Below, one piece after another: positions 1 to 5,189 of a stretch of DNA of 5,189 bases (positions are counted from its first letter, which is position 1; each line of letters begins with the position of its first letter). The stretch is from the NCBI GenBank assembly GCA_023301015.1, contig JALZVI010000173.1, positions 1 through 5,189 on the forward strand. The letters are read 5' to 3'. The stretch is from Rickettsiales bacterium (GTDB lineage: Bacteria > Pseudomonadota > Alphaproteobacteria > Rickettsiales > 21-14-0-20-44-7). The notes under the pieces were generated by a model that saw nothing but the letters and a program-made list of their open reading frames with translations, was not told the DNA's origin and did not search any database. The translations under genes were made by a program, and so were the position numbers.

Positions 1-1284
1 ATTGGGCTCCATCCCAAGGACACTAATAATCTGGTCCAAGTATTGACCCATCTGCGAGATCTTAATAACACAGTTGTGGTTGTGGAGCACGAAGAAGAAG
101 TCATACAATCCGCTGATCATATTGTAGAGATAGGTCCATTGGCTGGAATTTTTGGTGGCGAATTAATATTCTCAGGACCTCTAAAAGAATTTAAGAAGAA
201 TAAAAAACCAAGCCTTACTGCTCAGTATCTTACTGGAGTCAAGAAGATCCCTGTTCCGGCAATCAGAAGAACCGTAGTCAATAAAATCGAACTAAAAGGA
301 GCTAAGCAGAATAACTTACAAGGTATAGATGTCACTTTCCCATTGAATGTATTGTCTGTTGTAAGTGGTGTTTCTGGATCAGGAAAGACGACACTTATTA
401 AACAGATTCTATATCCAGCATTGCTCAAGCATCTGGGAGAATCCGTTGCACAGGCACCAGGACTATTTACATCTCTGGAAGGAGACTTGAATATGATTAC
501 CAAGGCCGAACTTATTAACCAAAGCCCAATAGGAAAATCTTCTCGATCTAATCCTGCAACTTATGTCAAAGCTTACGATGCCATAAGAGCACTATTTGCC
601 AGTCAACAAGCCAGTAAAATAAAAGGATTTGCTGCCAAGCATTTTTCATTTAATGTAGAAGCTGGTCGTTGCGAAAAGTGTAAAGGCGAAGGTATGGAAA
701 CTGTAGAGATGCAGTTTCTGGCCGATGTCAAACTTGTATGTGAAGACTGCAGAGGAAGAAGATTTAATCAGAATGTACTTGAAGTCGAGTATAAAGGGAA
801 AAACATTTTTGATATTCTCAATCTTAGTATAGATGAGGCCATTGACTTTTTTGTAGAAAGTAAAGACATCATTAAGAAGATAAAACCGCTACATGATGTT
901 GGATTGGGTTATGTCAAACTAGGACAGAGTTCTAACACATTGTCTGGTGGAGAAGCACAACGTGTCAAGTTAGCATCTTATCTGGGACATGAATCTAAAA
1001 CTGAAAAGATCTTTTTCATTTTTGATGAGCCTACCACTGGTCTTCATTTCCATGATGTGAATAAATTGCTCCAGGCACTCAATGCACTTGTAGAAAAAGG
1101 ACATACCGTTGTCGTAGTCGAACACAATATGGAAGTTATAAAGACAGCGGATTGGATTATAGATCTAGGTCCAGATGGTGGAAAGGGTGGTGGTGAACTC
1201 CTCTTCCAAGGAAGACCAGAGGATATGCTAAAAGTAAAGCGGTCCCATACCGCCAAGTATCTCAGGGAGAAGTTGAAAGGGTAG
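1..1284 (+). CDS. uvrA: UvrA, excinuclease ABC subunit A (C-terminal part; 5' end outside window)
   Basis: UvrA is the cytoplasmic damage-recognition ATPase of nucleotide excision repair; it dimerises, binds distorted DNA and loads UvrB. The frame is open from base 1, so 427 residues of an expected roughly 930-950 are visible. The window opens just after the N-terminal ATPase Walker B with IGLHPKDTNN, followed by the switch region VVVVEHEEE. The second ATPase domain is complete: Walker A GVSGSGKT (367-390), the QSPIGKSSRSNPATY segment, a zinc module CxxC-x19-CxxC (670-750), signature LSGGEAQR (940-963), Walker B FFIFDEPTTGLH (from 1012) and switch EHNMEV. The tail is the usual glycine-rich DLGPDGGKGGG followed by SHTAKYL and stop TAG. 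All key residues are present, so the protein should be functional. The overall sequence matches the main Bacteroidota UvrA type. No strong terminator follows directly; the nearest is 340 bases downstream. Confidence 0.97.
   Translation: MGLHPKDTNNLVQVLTHLRDLNNTVVVVEHEEEVIQSADHIVEIGPLAGIFGGELIFSGPLKEFKKNKKPSLTAQYLTGVKKIPVPAIRRTVVNKIELKGAKQNNLQGIDVTFPLNVLSVVSGVSGSGKTTLIKQILYPALLKHLGESVAQAPGLFTSLEGDLNMITKAELINQSPIGKSSRSNPATYVKAYDAIRALFASQQASKIKGFAAKHFSFNVEAGRCEKCKGEGMETVEMQFLADVKLVCEDCRGRRFNQNVLEVEYKGKNIFDILNLSIDEAIDFFVESKDIIKKIKPLHDVGLGYVKLGQSSNTLSGGEAQRVKLASYLGHESKTEKIFFIFDEPTTGLHFHDVNKLLQALNALVEKGHTVVVVEHNMEVIKTADWIIDLGPDGGKGGGELLFQGRPEDMLKVKRSHTAKYLREKLKG
1235..1257 (+). repeat. Imperfect direct repeat, copy 1 (inside the uvrA 3' end)
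   Basis: This 23-base segment matches 3395-3417 at 20 of 23 positions, including an unbroken 13-base core TCCCATACCGCCA (1243-1255). Here it encodes part of the UvrA C-terminus, RSHTAK. The core also makes a small inverted repeat, GCGGT-cccat-ACCGC. Confidence 0.6.
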
Positions 1285-1622
1285 AAGTAATACAAATGAT
1301 TTCTATGTAGGATCTTCATTCAAGAAGATAATACTATGTTGGATTATGTACTCTAAGGGAACAATTATTTTATTTGAACTCCATTGAATATACAATACTA
1401 ATTTCTAACGAGAGATCTTAACAATCTAGTGGTTGTTAGTTAAATTTGTCGCTCTGGAGAAATATAGGTAGATTGAAATGATGTCGCAGCAAAATAGCTA
1501 AACAAAAACTTTACCTTTAAGTCAATTGGCCAATGGTTTATATATTCTTAAGTATGAGAGAATAGGTCAAGCGTTGATAACAAGAACTTTTGTTGTACAG
1601 CACTAGAATTTTATTTATATTA
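1285..1622. other. Non-coding gap between uvrA and the secreted-protein gene
   Basis: No convincing gene is visible on either strand in this AT-rich stretch. It holds a weak hairpin at 1312-1329 (ATCTTC / GAAGAT, 6-base loop, no T-tract), a TAnnTTTG promoter-like motif at 1441-1448, a perfect 10-bp palindrome ATTGGCCAAT at 1525-1534, and an AU-rich hairpin AACAA / TTGTT at 1579-1594. Together with the terminator-like hairpin that follows, this could encode a long 5' leader or a small RNA of about 200 bases, but nothing matches an RNA family I recognise. Confidence 0.5.
1441..1448 (+). promoter_or_regulatory. Possible Bacteroidota -7 promoter element (TAAATTTG)
   Basis: The octamer fits the Bacteroidota -7 consensus TAnnTTTG exactly and is the only exact match on the forward strand in this gap. 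No TTG-type -33 element sits at the expected spacing, so this is a weak call. If used, transcription would begin near 1455, giving a leader of about 220 bases before the secreted-protein gene that runs through the hairpin at 1623-1654. Confidence 0.3.
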
Positions 1623-1660
1623 AGTCACCCCGAATATTTCAAATCGGGGTGACTGTTTTT
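1623..1660 (+). terminator. Intrinsic terminator-like hairpin with T-tract
   Basis: A perfect 11-bp inverted repeat, AGTCACCCCGA (1623-1633) and TCGGGGTGACT (1644-1654), encloses a 10-base loop and is followed by G and five T. This is the classic form of a Rho-independent terminator on the forward strand; the reverse-strand flank is less U-rich. Its position is odd: it lies 340 bases beyond uvrA and only 14 bases before the next start codon. It may end uvrA or a leader transcript, or act as an attenuator or 5' stabilising hairpin for the next gene. Confidence 0.8.
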
Positions 1661-1662
1661 AA

Positions 1663-1674
1663 AAAAGGTACCTT
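1663..1674 (+). promoter_or_regulatory. Ribosome binding site within a 10-bp palindrome
   Basis: AAAAGG (1663-1668) lies six bases before the ATG at 1675 and is a plausible Shine-Dalgarno-like site supporting that start. It overlaps a perfect palindrome, AAGGTACCTT (1665-1674), that touches the start codon. The palindrome has no loop, so it cannot fold on itself as RNA and may be chance or a protein-binding site. Confidence 0.4.
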
Positions 1675-3201
1675 ATGTCTAAACAAATTATTCTAACCAT
1701 ACTTCTAATCCATGTAGGCCTATTGTGTCATGCCCAAAAACAGGATTACTACTGGCCTTTTGGCAAAGATCAAAACATAGAATTAGATGGTGTACAAGCC
1801 TTTGCTTTTGATTTTAACAAACAACCATTTGAACCGATTTTGAGAGAAGGAGAAATAAATTTTGATCAGAATAATGCATCCATCTGTGATGCCGAAGGGA
1901 ATCTACTTATCTATACCAATGGTTGTGCTATAGCAAATAGATTGGGTAAGGTAATGCCTAACGGAGACAGTCTAAATACAGGATTGTTCTTTGATGATTT
2001 TTGGGGCGGAGATTGTAGTAGAGGGTACACTGGTCCTCAAGATATTACTATTTTACCTGATCCTGCTTATGAGAATGGTTATTATATTATTCAGAAACCC
2101 ATCTCTCTTAATGTCTTTGCAACTGATCCAGATGATTGGTTTTCCAGAGATTCTATGTTGTACAGTTATGTGGATATGACTTTGGAGAATGGATTGGGTG
2201 ATGTTACTGAGAAGAATGTTAAGTTTCATGAAGCCTCGTTGTTATTTAATTTTTTGGCACCTATTGCACATGAGAATGGAAAAGACTGGTGGATCACTAA
2301 TCCTTCATACCCCAATGGTTTTTTAGTTTACAGTTTGACAGAAAATGGCTTGAGATACGAGAAAAGAGAACCCGGTCCAGATTGGGATATCGTTTCCAGT
2401 GCAGCGGGGCATGCCAGGTTTTCTCCTGATGGCCAGTATTATGCGACATTTGACCTCTATGCAGGTCTTTTTATTTATGCCTTTGATAGAGCAACGGCAA
2501 CCTTTTCAGAAGAGCGCCATATCCCTTTTCCTTACCCAGAGCTTGCTACCTCAACAACTTGTGAGTGGAGCCCTAATTCTCGTTTTCTCTATGCGGCTAA
2601 GTATGATACGCTATGGCAACTGGATACCTGGGCAGAGCCACTAGAAACAGGTTTAGAATTTATATCAGAAAGAACAGAAGATAACTCAGACCCTACAGGT
2701 CGTAATTTTGGAGTGGCCGCTTTAGGCCCAGATTGTAAGTTGTATATCAGATCTAAAAGTGGTTCCAGAACCTTTCATGTTATACATAAGCCAGATGAGA
2801 AGGGCTTGGCCTGTGATTTTGTAAATCAAGGTATTAGACTACCTTCATATTCAGCTTCGGGTTCTTTCCCCAATTTTCCACGGTTCCGTGTAGATGAGGA
2901 AGAAAAATGTGATCCCAGTATTGTGAGTATAGCCGGAGAGGAGATTTACTGGAGACGAGATCTTATTGTTTATCCCAATCCGGCTAGGGATTATGTTAAC
3001 GTAAATGTACCTGATGGGCAGCAAGGAGATATTTTCATCCTTAATATGGACGGAAAAATTGTGCTAGATGAGCGGAGGGTACGAGATAAGCAAAGGATGG
3101 AATTGTTGGGACTCGAGGCGGGTATGTATTCTGTGGAATTTGTGCCGCGAGATAATAAAGACAGGGTTGTATATACGAGTCAACTGGTTGTAGTGGAATG
3201 A
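1675..3201 (+). CDS. Secreted beta-propeller-like protein with T9SS type A C-terminal sorting domain
   Basis: This is a 508-residue exported protein of unknown specific function. Residues 1-20 form a Sec signal peptide: K3, a hydrophobic core IILTILLIHVGLL, and likely cleavage after CHA at A20. The body, about 25-410, resembles WD40/PD40-like propeller blades with repeated sheet-and-turn units, such as ARFSPDGQYYATFD (247-260), CEWSPNSRFLYAA (296-308) and FGVAALGPDCKLYI (345-358). It ends in SGSFPNFPRFR (395-405). Residues about 430-508, starting VYPNPARDYVNV (432) and including GLEAGMYSVEF, are a type A T9SS sorting domain, which directs export across the outer membrane and is normally removed, leaving the protein on the cell surface or in the medium. 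The N-terminal pattern (GNLLIYTNG, MPNGDSLN, GPQDITILPDP) resembles uncharacterised Saprospiria secreted proteins as I recall them. No catalytic motif is evident, so a binding or adhesion role is only a guess. It appears monocistronic. Confidence 0.9.
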   Translation: MSKQIILTILLIHVGLLCHAQKQDYYWPFGKDQNIELDGVQAFAFDFNKQPFEPILREGEINFDQNNASICDAEGNLLIYTNGCAIANRLGKVMPNGDSLNTGLFFDDFWGGDCSRGYTGPQDITILPDPAYENGYYIIQKPISLNVFATDPDDWFSRDSMLYSYVDMTLENGLGDVTEKNVKFHEASLLFNFLAPIAHENGKDWWITNPSYPNGFLVYSLTENGLRYEKREPGPDWDIVSSAAGHARFSPDGQYYATFDLYAGLFIYAFDRATATFSEERHIPFPYPELATSTTCEWSPNSRFLYAAKYDTLWQLDTWAEPLETGLEFISERTEDNSDPTGRNFGVAALGPDCKLYIRSKSGSRTFHVIHKPDEKGLACDFVNQGIRLPSYSASGSFPNFPRFRVDEEEKCDPSIVSIAGEEIYWRRDLIVYPNPARDYVNVNVPDGQQGDIFILNMDGKIVLDERRVRDKQRMELLGLEAGMYSVEFVPRDNKDRVVYTSQLVVVE

Positions 3202-3394
3202 TGATCAGATATGATGAGAAAGGATAGAGAATGAACACAATTAATGCCATAACATAGTATGGTATAGAAAGAGAGAGCTTAGGTTACTGTAACTTCTTCT
3301 CAAGGATGTGCCACAGTAATACTCCCATAATGAACGAAAGAAATGTCGACAAAAAATGGCCAACATCTAGTATTTACTATTTTCTGCAACACAA

Positions 3395-3450
3395 TAAGGC
3401 GATCCCATACCGCCACGAATCTAAAAAGTAAAATTAAGTCAAAAGTAAGC
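3395..3450 (+). pseudogene. Possible degenerate relic of a uvrA 3' end (direct repeat, copy 2)
   Basis: Bases 3395-3417 match the uvrA tail at 1235-1257 at 20 of 23 positions. Read in the frame equivalent to uvrA from 3400, the sequence gives RSHTATNLKSKIKS, against RSHTAKYLREKLKG at the true UvrA terminus, so similarity continues weakly past the 23 bases at protein level. Upstream of 3395 no UvrA similarity is seen. It is either a decayed copy of the uvrA tail, left by insertion or duplication of the intervening secreted-protein gene, or a chance match. Confidence 0.4.
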
Positions 3451-3504
3451 AGTTTAGATCAAGGCCCCCAAACTACAATAGATCAATAAATATTATATAT
3501 AAAG

Positions 3505-3536
3505 TTCCAATTATATCAATTCAAATGATACTTTTG
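3505..3536 (+). promoter_or_regulatory. Bacteroidota-type promoter for the GHMP kinase gene
   Basis: TACTTTTG (3529-3536) matches the -7 consensus TAnnTTTG exactly, and TTC at 3505-3507, one base off TTG, sits 21 bases upstream where the -33 element is expected. Transcription would start near 3543, giving a 5' leader of about 27 bases to an ATT start at 3570, or about 96 bases to the TTG at 3639. The short leader fits the upstream start better. Confidence 0.55.
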
Positions 3537-3569
3537 TAGTTGATTTCAGATAATAAGAACTAAAACTTC

Positions 3570-4502
3570 ATTATTAAGACTTTATACGGACATGGTAAGC
3601 TTCTTATAGCTGGTGAATATGGCGTTCTTAATGGCGCTTTGGCTCTTGCAATACCTACCCGTTTTGGTCAGAATATGACCATAAAGCCAACAAGGAAATC
3701 AGACCTCCACTGGAAAAGTTACGATTCAGACAATAATGAGTGGTTTACCGCCCAGATTTCACTGTATGATTTCTCTGCCGTAAAAACGAGTGATGAAGAA
3801 AAAGCAAAGTACTTAAAAAAACTTCTTAAAGGAGCGGTAAGACTTAATTCTGAATTCCTTTCAAAGTGGAATGGCTTTGACGTAAAGACAACACTGGAGT
3901 TTAATAAAGACTGGGGATTGGGTTCTAGTTCAACATTGACTGCACTCGTTGCACAATGGGCAGATGTTAATCCGCTTCTTCTGCATTTTAAAATATCTGA
4001 AGGCAGTGGTTGTGATGTAGCTTGTGCTGGTGCTGACTTGCCTATTCAATATCAAGTCGTAGATGATACGATCAATTATACTGAAATAGATTTTGATCCA
4101 CCTTTCAAGAAAAACTTGTTTTTCGTATACCTTAATAACAAACAATCTTCTCCTAAAGCTGTTGAATATTATCATAAGAATGTTTCTAAGAGAGCGACGC
4201 TTGTCAAGAAGCAAACGCAGATCACTGAATCTATGATAAGTTGTACTTCATTTTCTTCATTCAAGAACCTGGTCCTCAAACACGAAGCTCTTGTAGCTGA
4301 ACATCTGAAGCTTAAACCTATCCAACAAGAAAAGTTCTCTGACTTTGATGGTGCCATCAAATCTTTGGGTGCATGGGGAGGTGACTTCATTCTAGCATGT
4401 AGTGATGCTGGACAGAAATCGGTTACAGATTATTTCAAAGCCAAAGGCTTAGAAACTGTAATTCCTTACGAGGAAATGATTCTAGTTCCTACAGAAGCCT
4501 AG
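3570..4502 (+). CDS. GHMP-family kinase (Bacteroidota 'GYDIA' type), apparent ATT start
   Basis: The product is a cytoplasmic ATP-dependent small-molecule kinase of the GHMP fold, 310 residues if started at 3570. In order: GHGKLLIAGEYGVLNGALALAIPT (residues 7-30; N-terminal GHMP motif), the ATP-binding loop GLGSSST (116-122), EGSGCDVACAGAD with Asp149 (the position of the catalytic Asp in mevalonate and phosphomevalonate kinases), and the C-terminal motif LGAWGGDF (266-273). The substrate is not shown. Resemblance to phosphomevalonate kinase (GSGxDVA) makes a mevalonate-pathway role plausible, but no pathway genes are adjacent. The start is unusual: between the stop TAA at 3561 and TTG 3639 the frame has no ATG, GTG or TTG, yet it encodes the whole conserved N-terminus. 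ATT 3570 would give MIKTLYGHGKLL, typical of the family. The gene has its own promoter and overlaps the convergent gene by 14 bases. The usual GYDIA motif reads GCDVA here. Confidence 0.88.
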   Translation: MIKTLYGHGKLLIAGEYGVLNGALALAIPTRFGQNMTIKPTRKSDLHWKSYDSDNNEWFTAQISLYDFSAVKTSDEEKAKYLKKLLKGAVRLNSEFLSKWNGFDVKTTLEFNKDWGLGSSSTLTALVAQWADVNPLLLHFKISEGSGCDVACAGADLPIQYQVVDDTINYTEIDFDPPFKKNLFFVYLNNKQSSPKAVEYYHKNVSKRATLVKKQTQITESMISCTSFSSFKNLVLKHEALVAEHLKLKPIQQEKFSDFDGAIKSLGAWGGDFILACSDAGQKSVTDYFKAKGLETVIPYEEMILVPTEA

Positions 4503-4857
4503 GTACAAATAAGAATTGCGCACCTAAATCACTCAACACAAATAAGCACAAGTTTTCCTCAGGGCTCTTATACGTTTTCTTAAACTCATTTACCTTCTGC
4601 TTGAATACCAACTCATTGGTTACAAACTCTTCTAAGCTAGATGCATTTATAGCCCAATTAGAACTGTTTCTTATTCTGTCTATTATGGGAATACCTAAAT
4701 TGAGTTCCTGCTTAGATGCAATAAATATTGGGTAAGCAGTGGCTTTGCTATCAAGTATTTTTTTGGATGCCGCACATAGTATTTTGTTATACTTACGCAT
4801 CTCTTCTTCTATGATTAGAAGCTTCTCTGATTCTTTTATTTCTTCTTCCTTTTCCAT
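4489..4857 (-). CDS. Conserved hypothetical protein coupled to rlmD
   Basis: This is a 122-residue soluble protein without signal peptide or membrane segment. The first 25 residues are highly charged and probably helical (MEKEEEIKESEKLL). The rest carries a pattern I recall from uncharacterised Bacteroidota proteins of similar length: AASKKILDSKATAYPIFIAS, then LGIPIIDR, NWAINASSLEEFV, and a C-terminal CLFVLSDLGAQFLFVPR. No catalytic motif is evident and the function is unknown. The ATG at 4857 overlaps the stop of the RNA methyltransferase gene by one base (TAATG), so the two are almost certainly cotranscribed and translationally coupled, which hints at a linked role. The 3' end overlaps the convergent kinase gene by 14 bases, with both stop codons inside the overlap. 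The short extension after VPR (LL) is the part that overlaps. Confidence 0.85.
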   Translation of the reverse strand: MEKEEEIKESEKLLIIEEEMRKYNKILCAASKKILDSKATAYPIFIASKQELNLGIPIIDRIRNSSNWAINASSLEEFVTNELVFKQKVNEFKKTYKSPEENLCLFVLSDLGAQFLFVPRLL

Positions 4858-5189
4858 TATTTCTTTTTTAGAAGCGCTATGTTCTCTATATGATGTGTAT
4901 GTGGAAACATATCTACAGGTTGTATCATTTCAACACTATAGTGTTCGTTCATAAGCGCTATATCCCTAGCTTGAGTTGATGGGTTACAAGAAACATAGAT
5001 TATTTTTTCTACACCTGTTTTATTGAGCATCTCTACAACATCCCCATGTAAACCTGCTCTAGGAGGATCTACAATTATAAGATCAGCTGATCCATACTTC
5101 TCAACAAATTCCGTATTGAATACCTTACGACAATCTCCTACTTCAAAAAATGCGTTCTCAATCTGATTGAGTTTTTTATTGGTATTGGC
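4857..5189 (-). CDS. rlmD: 23S rRNA (uracil-C5)-methyltransferase, RlmD/TrmA family (C-terminal part; 5' end outside window)
   Basis: The product is an S-adenosylmethionine-dependent methyltransferase that forms 5-methyluridine in RNA. Only the last 110 residues and the TAA stop are visible, of about 450-480 expected. Reading on the reverse strand from 5189: NQIENAFFEVGDCRKVF belongs to the SAM-binding Rossmann domain; IIVDPPRAGLH (VDPP at 5061-5072) is the motif IV region; YVSCNPSTQARD contains the catalytic cysteine (codon 4986-4988) that attacks uracil C6; and PVDMFPHTHHIENIALLKKK carries the conserved Glu near the C-terminus. All catalytic residues in this part are intact. The family is certain, but the exact target (U1939 or U747 of 23S rRNA, or tRNA U54) cannot be decided from this part, and rlmD is the usual Bacteroidota label. 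The stop shares a base with the start of the next gene. Confidence 0.93.
   Translation of the reverse strand, partial: ANTNKKLNQIENAFFEVGDCRKVFNTEFVEKYGSADLIIVDPPRAGLHGDVVEMLNKTGVEKIIYVSCNPSTQARDIALMNEHYSVEMIQPVDMFPHTHHIENIALLKKK

Larger units (their letters stand above)
3202..3569. other. Non-coding gap between the secreted-protein gene and the GHMP kinase
   Basis: No convincing gene and no clear intrinsic terminator for the secreted-protein gene is visible. The stretch contains a 7-bp inverted repeat TTACTGT (3284-3290) / ACAGTAA (3313-3319) with a 22-base loop and no T-tract, a degenerate copy of the uvrA 3' end near 3395-3450, and a good promoter for the kinase at 3505-3536. The only forward frame from an ATG worth noting, 33 codons at 3330-3431, has no recognisable features. 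Confidence 0.6.

Noticed and set aside
1313..1326. A 14-base exact repeat shared with 4254-4267
   Set aside because: The match does not extend on either side, and the second copy lies inside the kinase coding sequence where it encodes ordinary residues. A match of this length is not very unlikely by chance in AT-rich DNA of this size.
1720..1735. A lipobox (LLC) in the signal peptide of the secreted protein
   Set aside because: The residue before the cysteine is Leu rather than Gly, Ala or Ser, while a good signal peptidase I site (CHA) follows, so a lipoprotein is unlikely.
3198..3227. ATGA overlap at the end of the secreted-protein gene, suggesting a coupled downstream gene
   Set aside because: The frame from this ATG closes after nine codons, so there is no downstream partner.
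3284..3319. Inverted repeat TTACTGT / ACAGTAA as a terminator of the secreted-protein gene
   Set aside because: The stem is short and AT-rich, the loop is 22 bases, and no T-tract follows.
3330..3431. A 33-codon forward open frame in the gap after the secreted-protein gene
   Set aside because: It is short, has no clear ribosome site, no recognisable motif, and covers the uvrA-like repeat in a different frame; most likely chance.
3930..4390. Two reverse-strand open frames inside the kinase gene
   Set aside because: They mirror a clearly conserved kinase coding sequence and have no recognisable motifs.
4500..4526. TAGGT / ACCTA inverted repeat as a bidirectional terminator between the convergent genes
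   Set aside because: Only five base pairs with a long loop and no T-tract on either strand.
4739..4954. A 71-codon forward open frame opposite the conserved hypothetical and methyltransferase genes
   Set aside because: It lies antisense to two well-supported genes and its translation shows only low-complexity Ser/Leu/Ile content.
1..5189. CRISPR array, tRNA, rRNA, transposase or defence genes
   Set aside because: No regularly spaced repeats, no cloverleaf or rRNA-like sequence, and no transposase, nuclease or other defence motifs were seen on either strand.

Overview
The window is AT-rich DNA from a member of the Bacteroidota, most likely Saprospiria (Saprospiraceae/Lewinella-like). The main evidence is a secreted protein with a type IX secretion (T9SS) C-terminal sorting domain, which is restricted to this phylum. 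Its beta-propeller body looks, from memory, like a family expanded in Saprospiria. A GHMP kinase of a Bacteroidota type, the Bacteroidota-style UvrA sequence and TAnnTTTG promoter motifs agree. The species cannot be named from the sequence.

Layout from left to right: (1) the C-terminal 427 residues of UvrA, forward strand, cut by the left edge; (2) a 390-base gap with a possible promoter, several small palindromes and a strong terminator-like hairpin; (3) a 508-residue secreted beta-propeller protein with a T9SS sorting domain, forward strand; (4) a 368-base gap holding a short degenerate second copy of the uvrA 3' end and a good promoter; (5) a GHMP-family kinase, forward strand, whose real start appears to be an ATT codon at 3570, because the nearest conventional start would remove the conserved N-terminal motif; (6) on the reverse strand and convergent with the kinase, a small conserved hypothetical protein; (7) also on the reverse strand, the C-terminal 110 residues of an RlmD/TrmA-type RNA uracil-C5 methyltransferase, cut by the right edge. 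The methyltransferase stop and the small gene's start share a base (TAATG), so these two form a coupled operon.

The genes look mostly like separate housekeeping or accessory units: DNA repair, secretion, small-molecule phosphorylation and RNA modification. No defence system, CRISPR array, transposase, integrase, tRNA or rRNA was found. The observations most worth checking are the ATT start of the kinase and the imperfect direct repeat of the uvrA tail, which brackets the secreted-protein gene and suggests it was inserted beside uvrA. The small gene coupled to rlmD is a conserved unknown.
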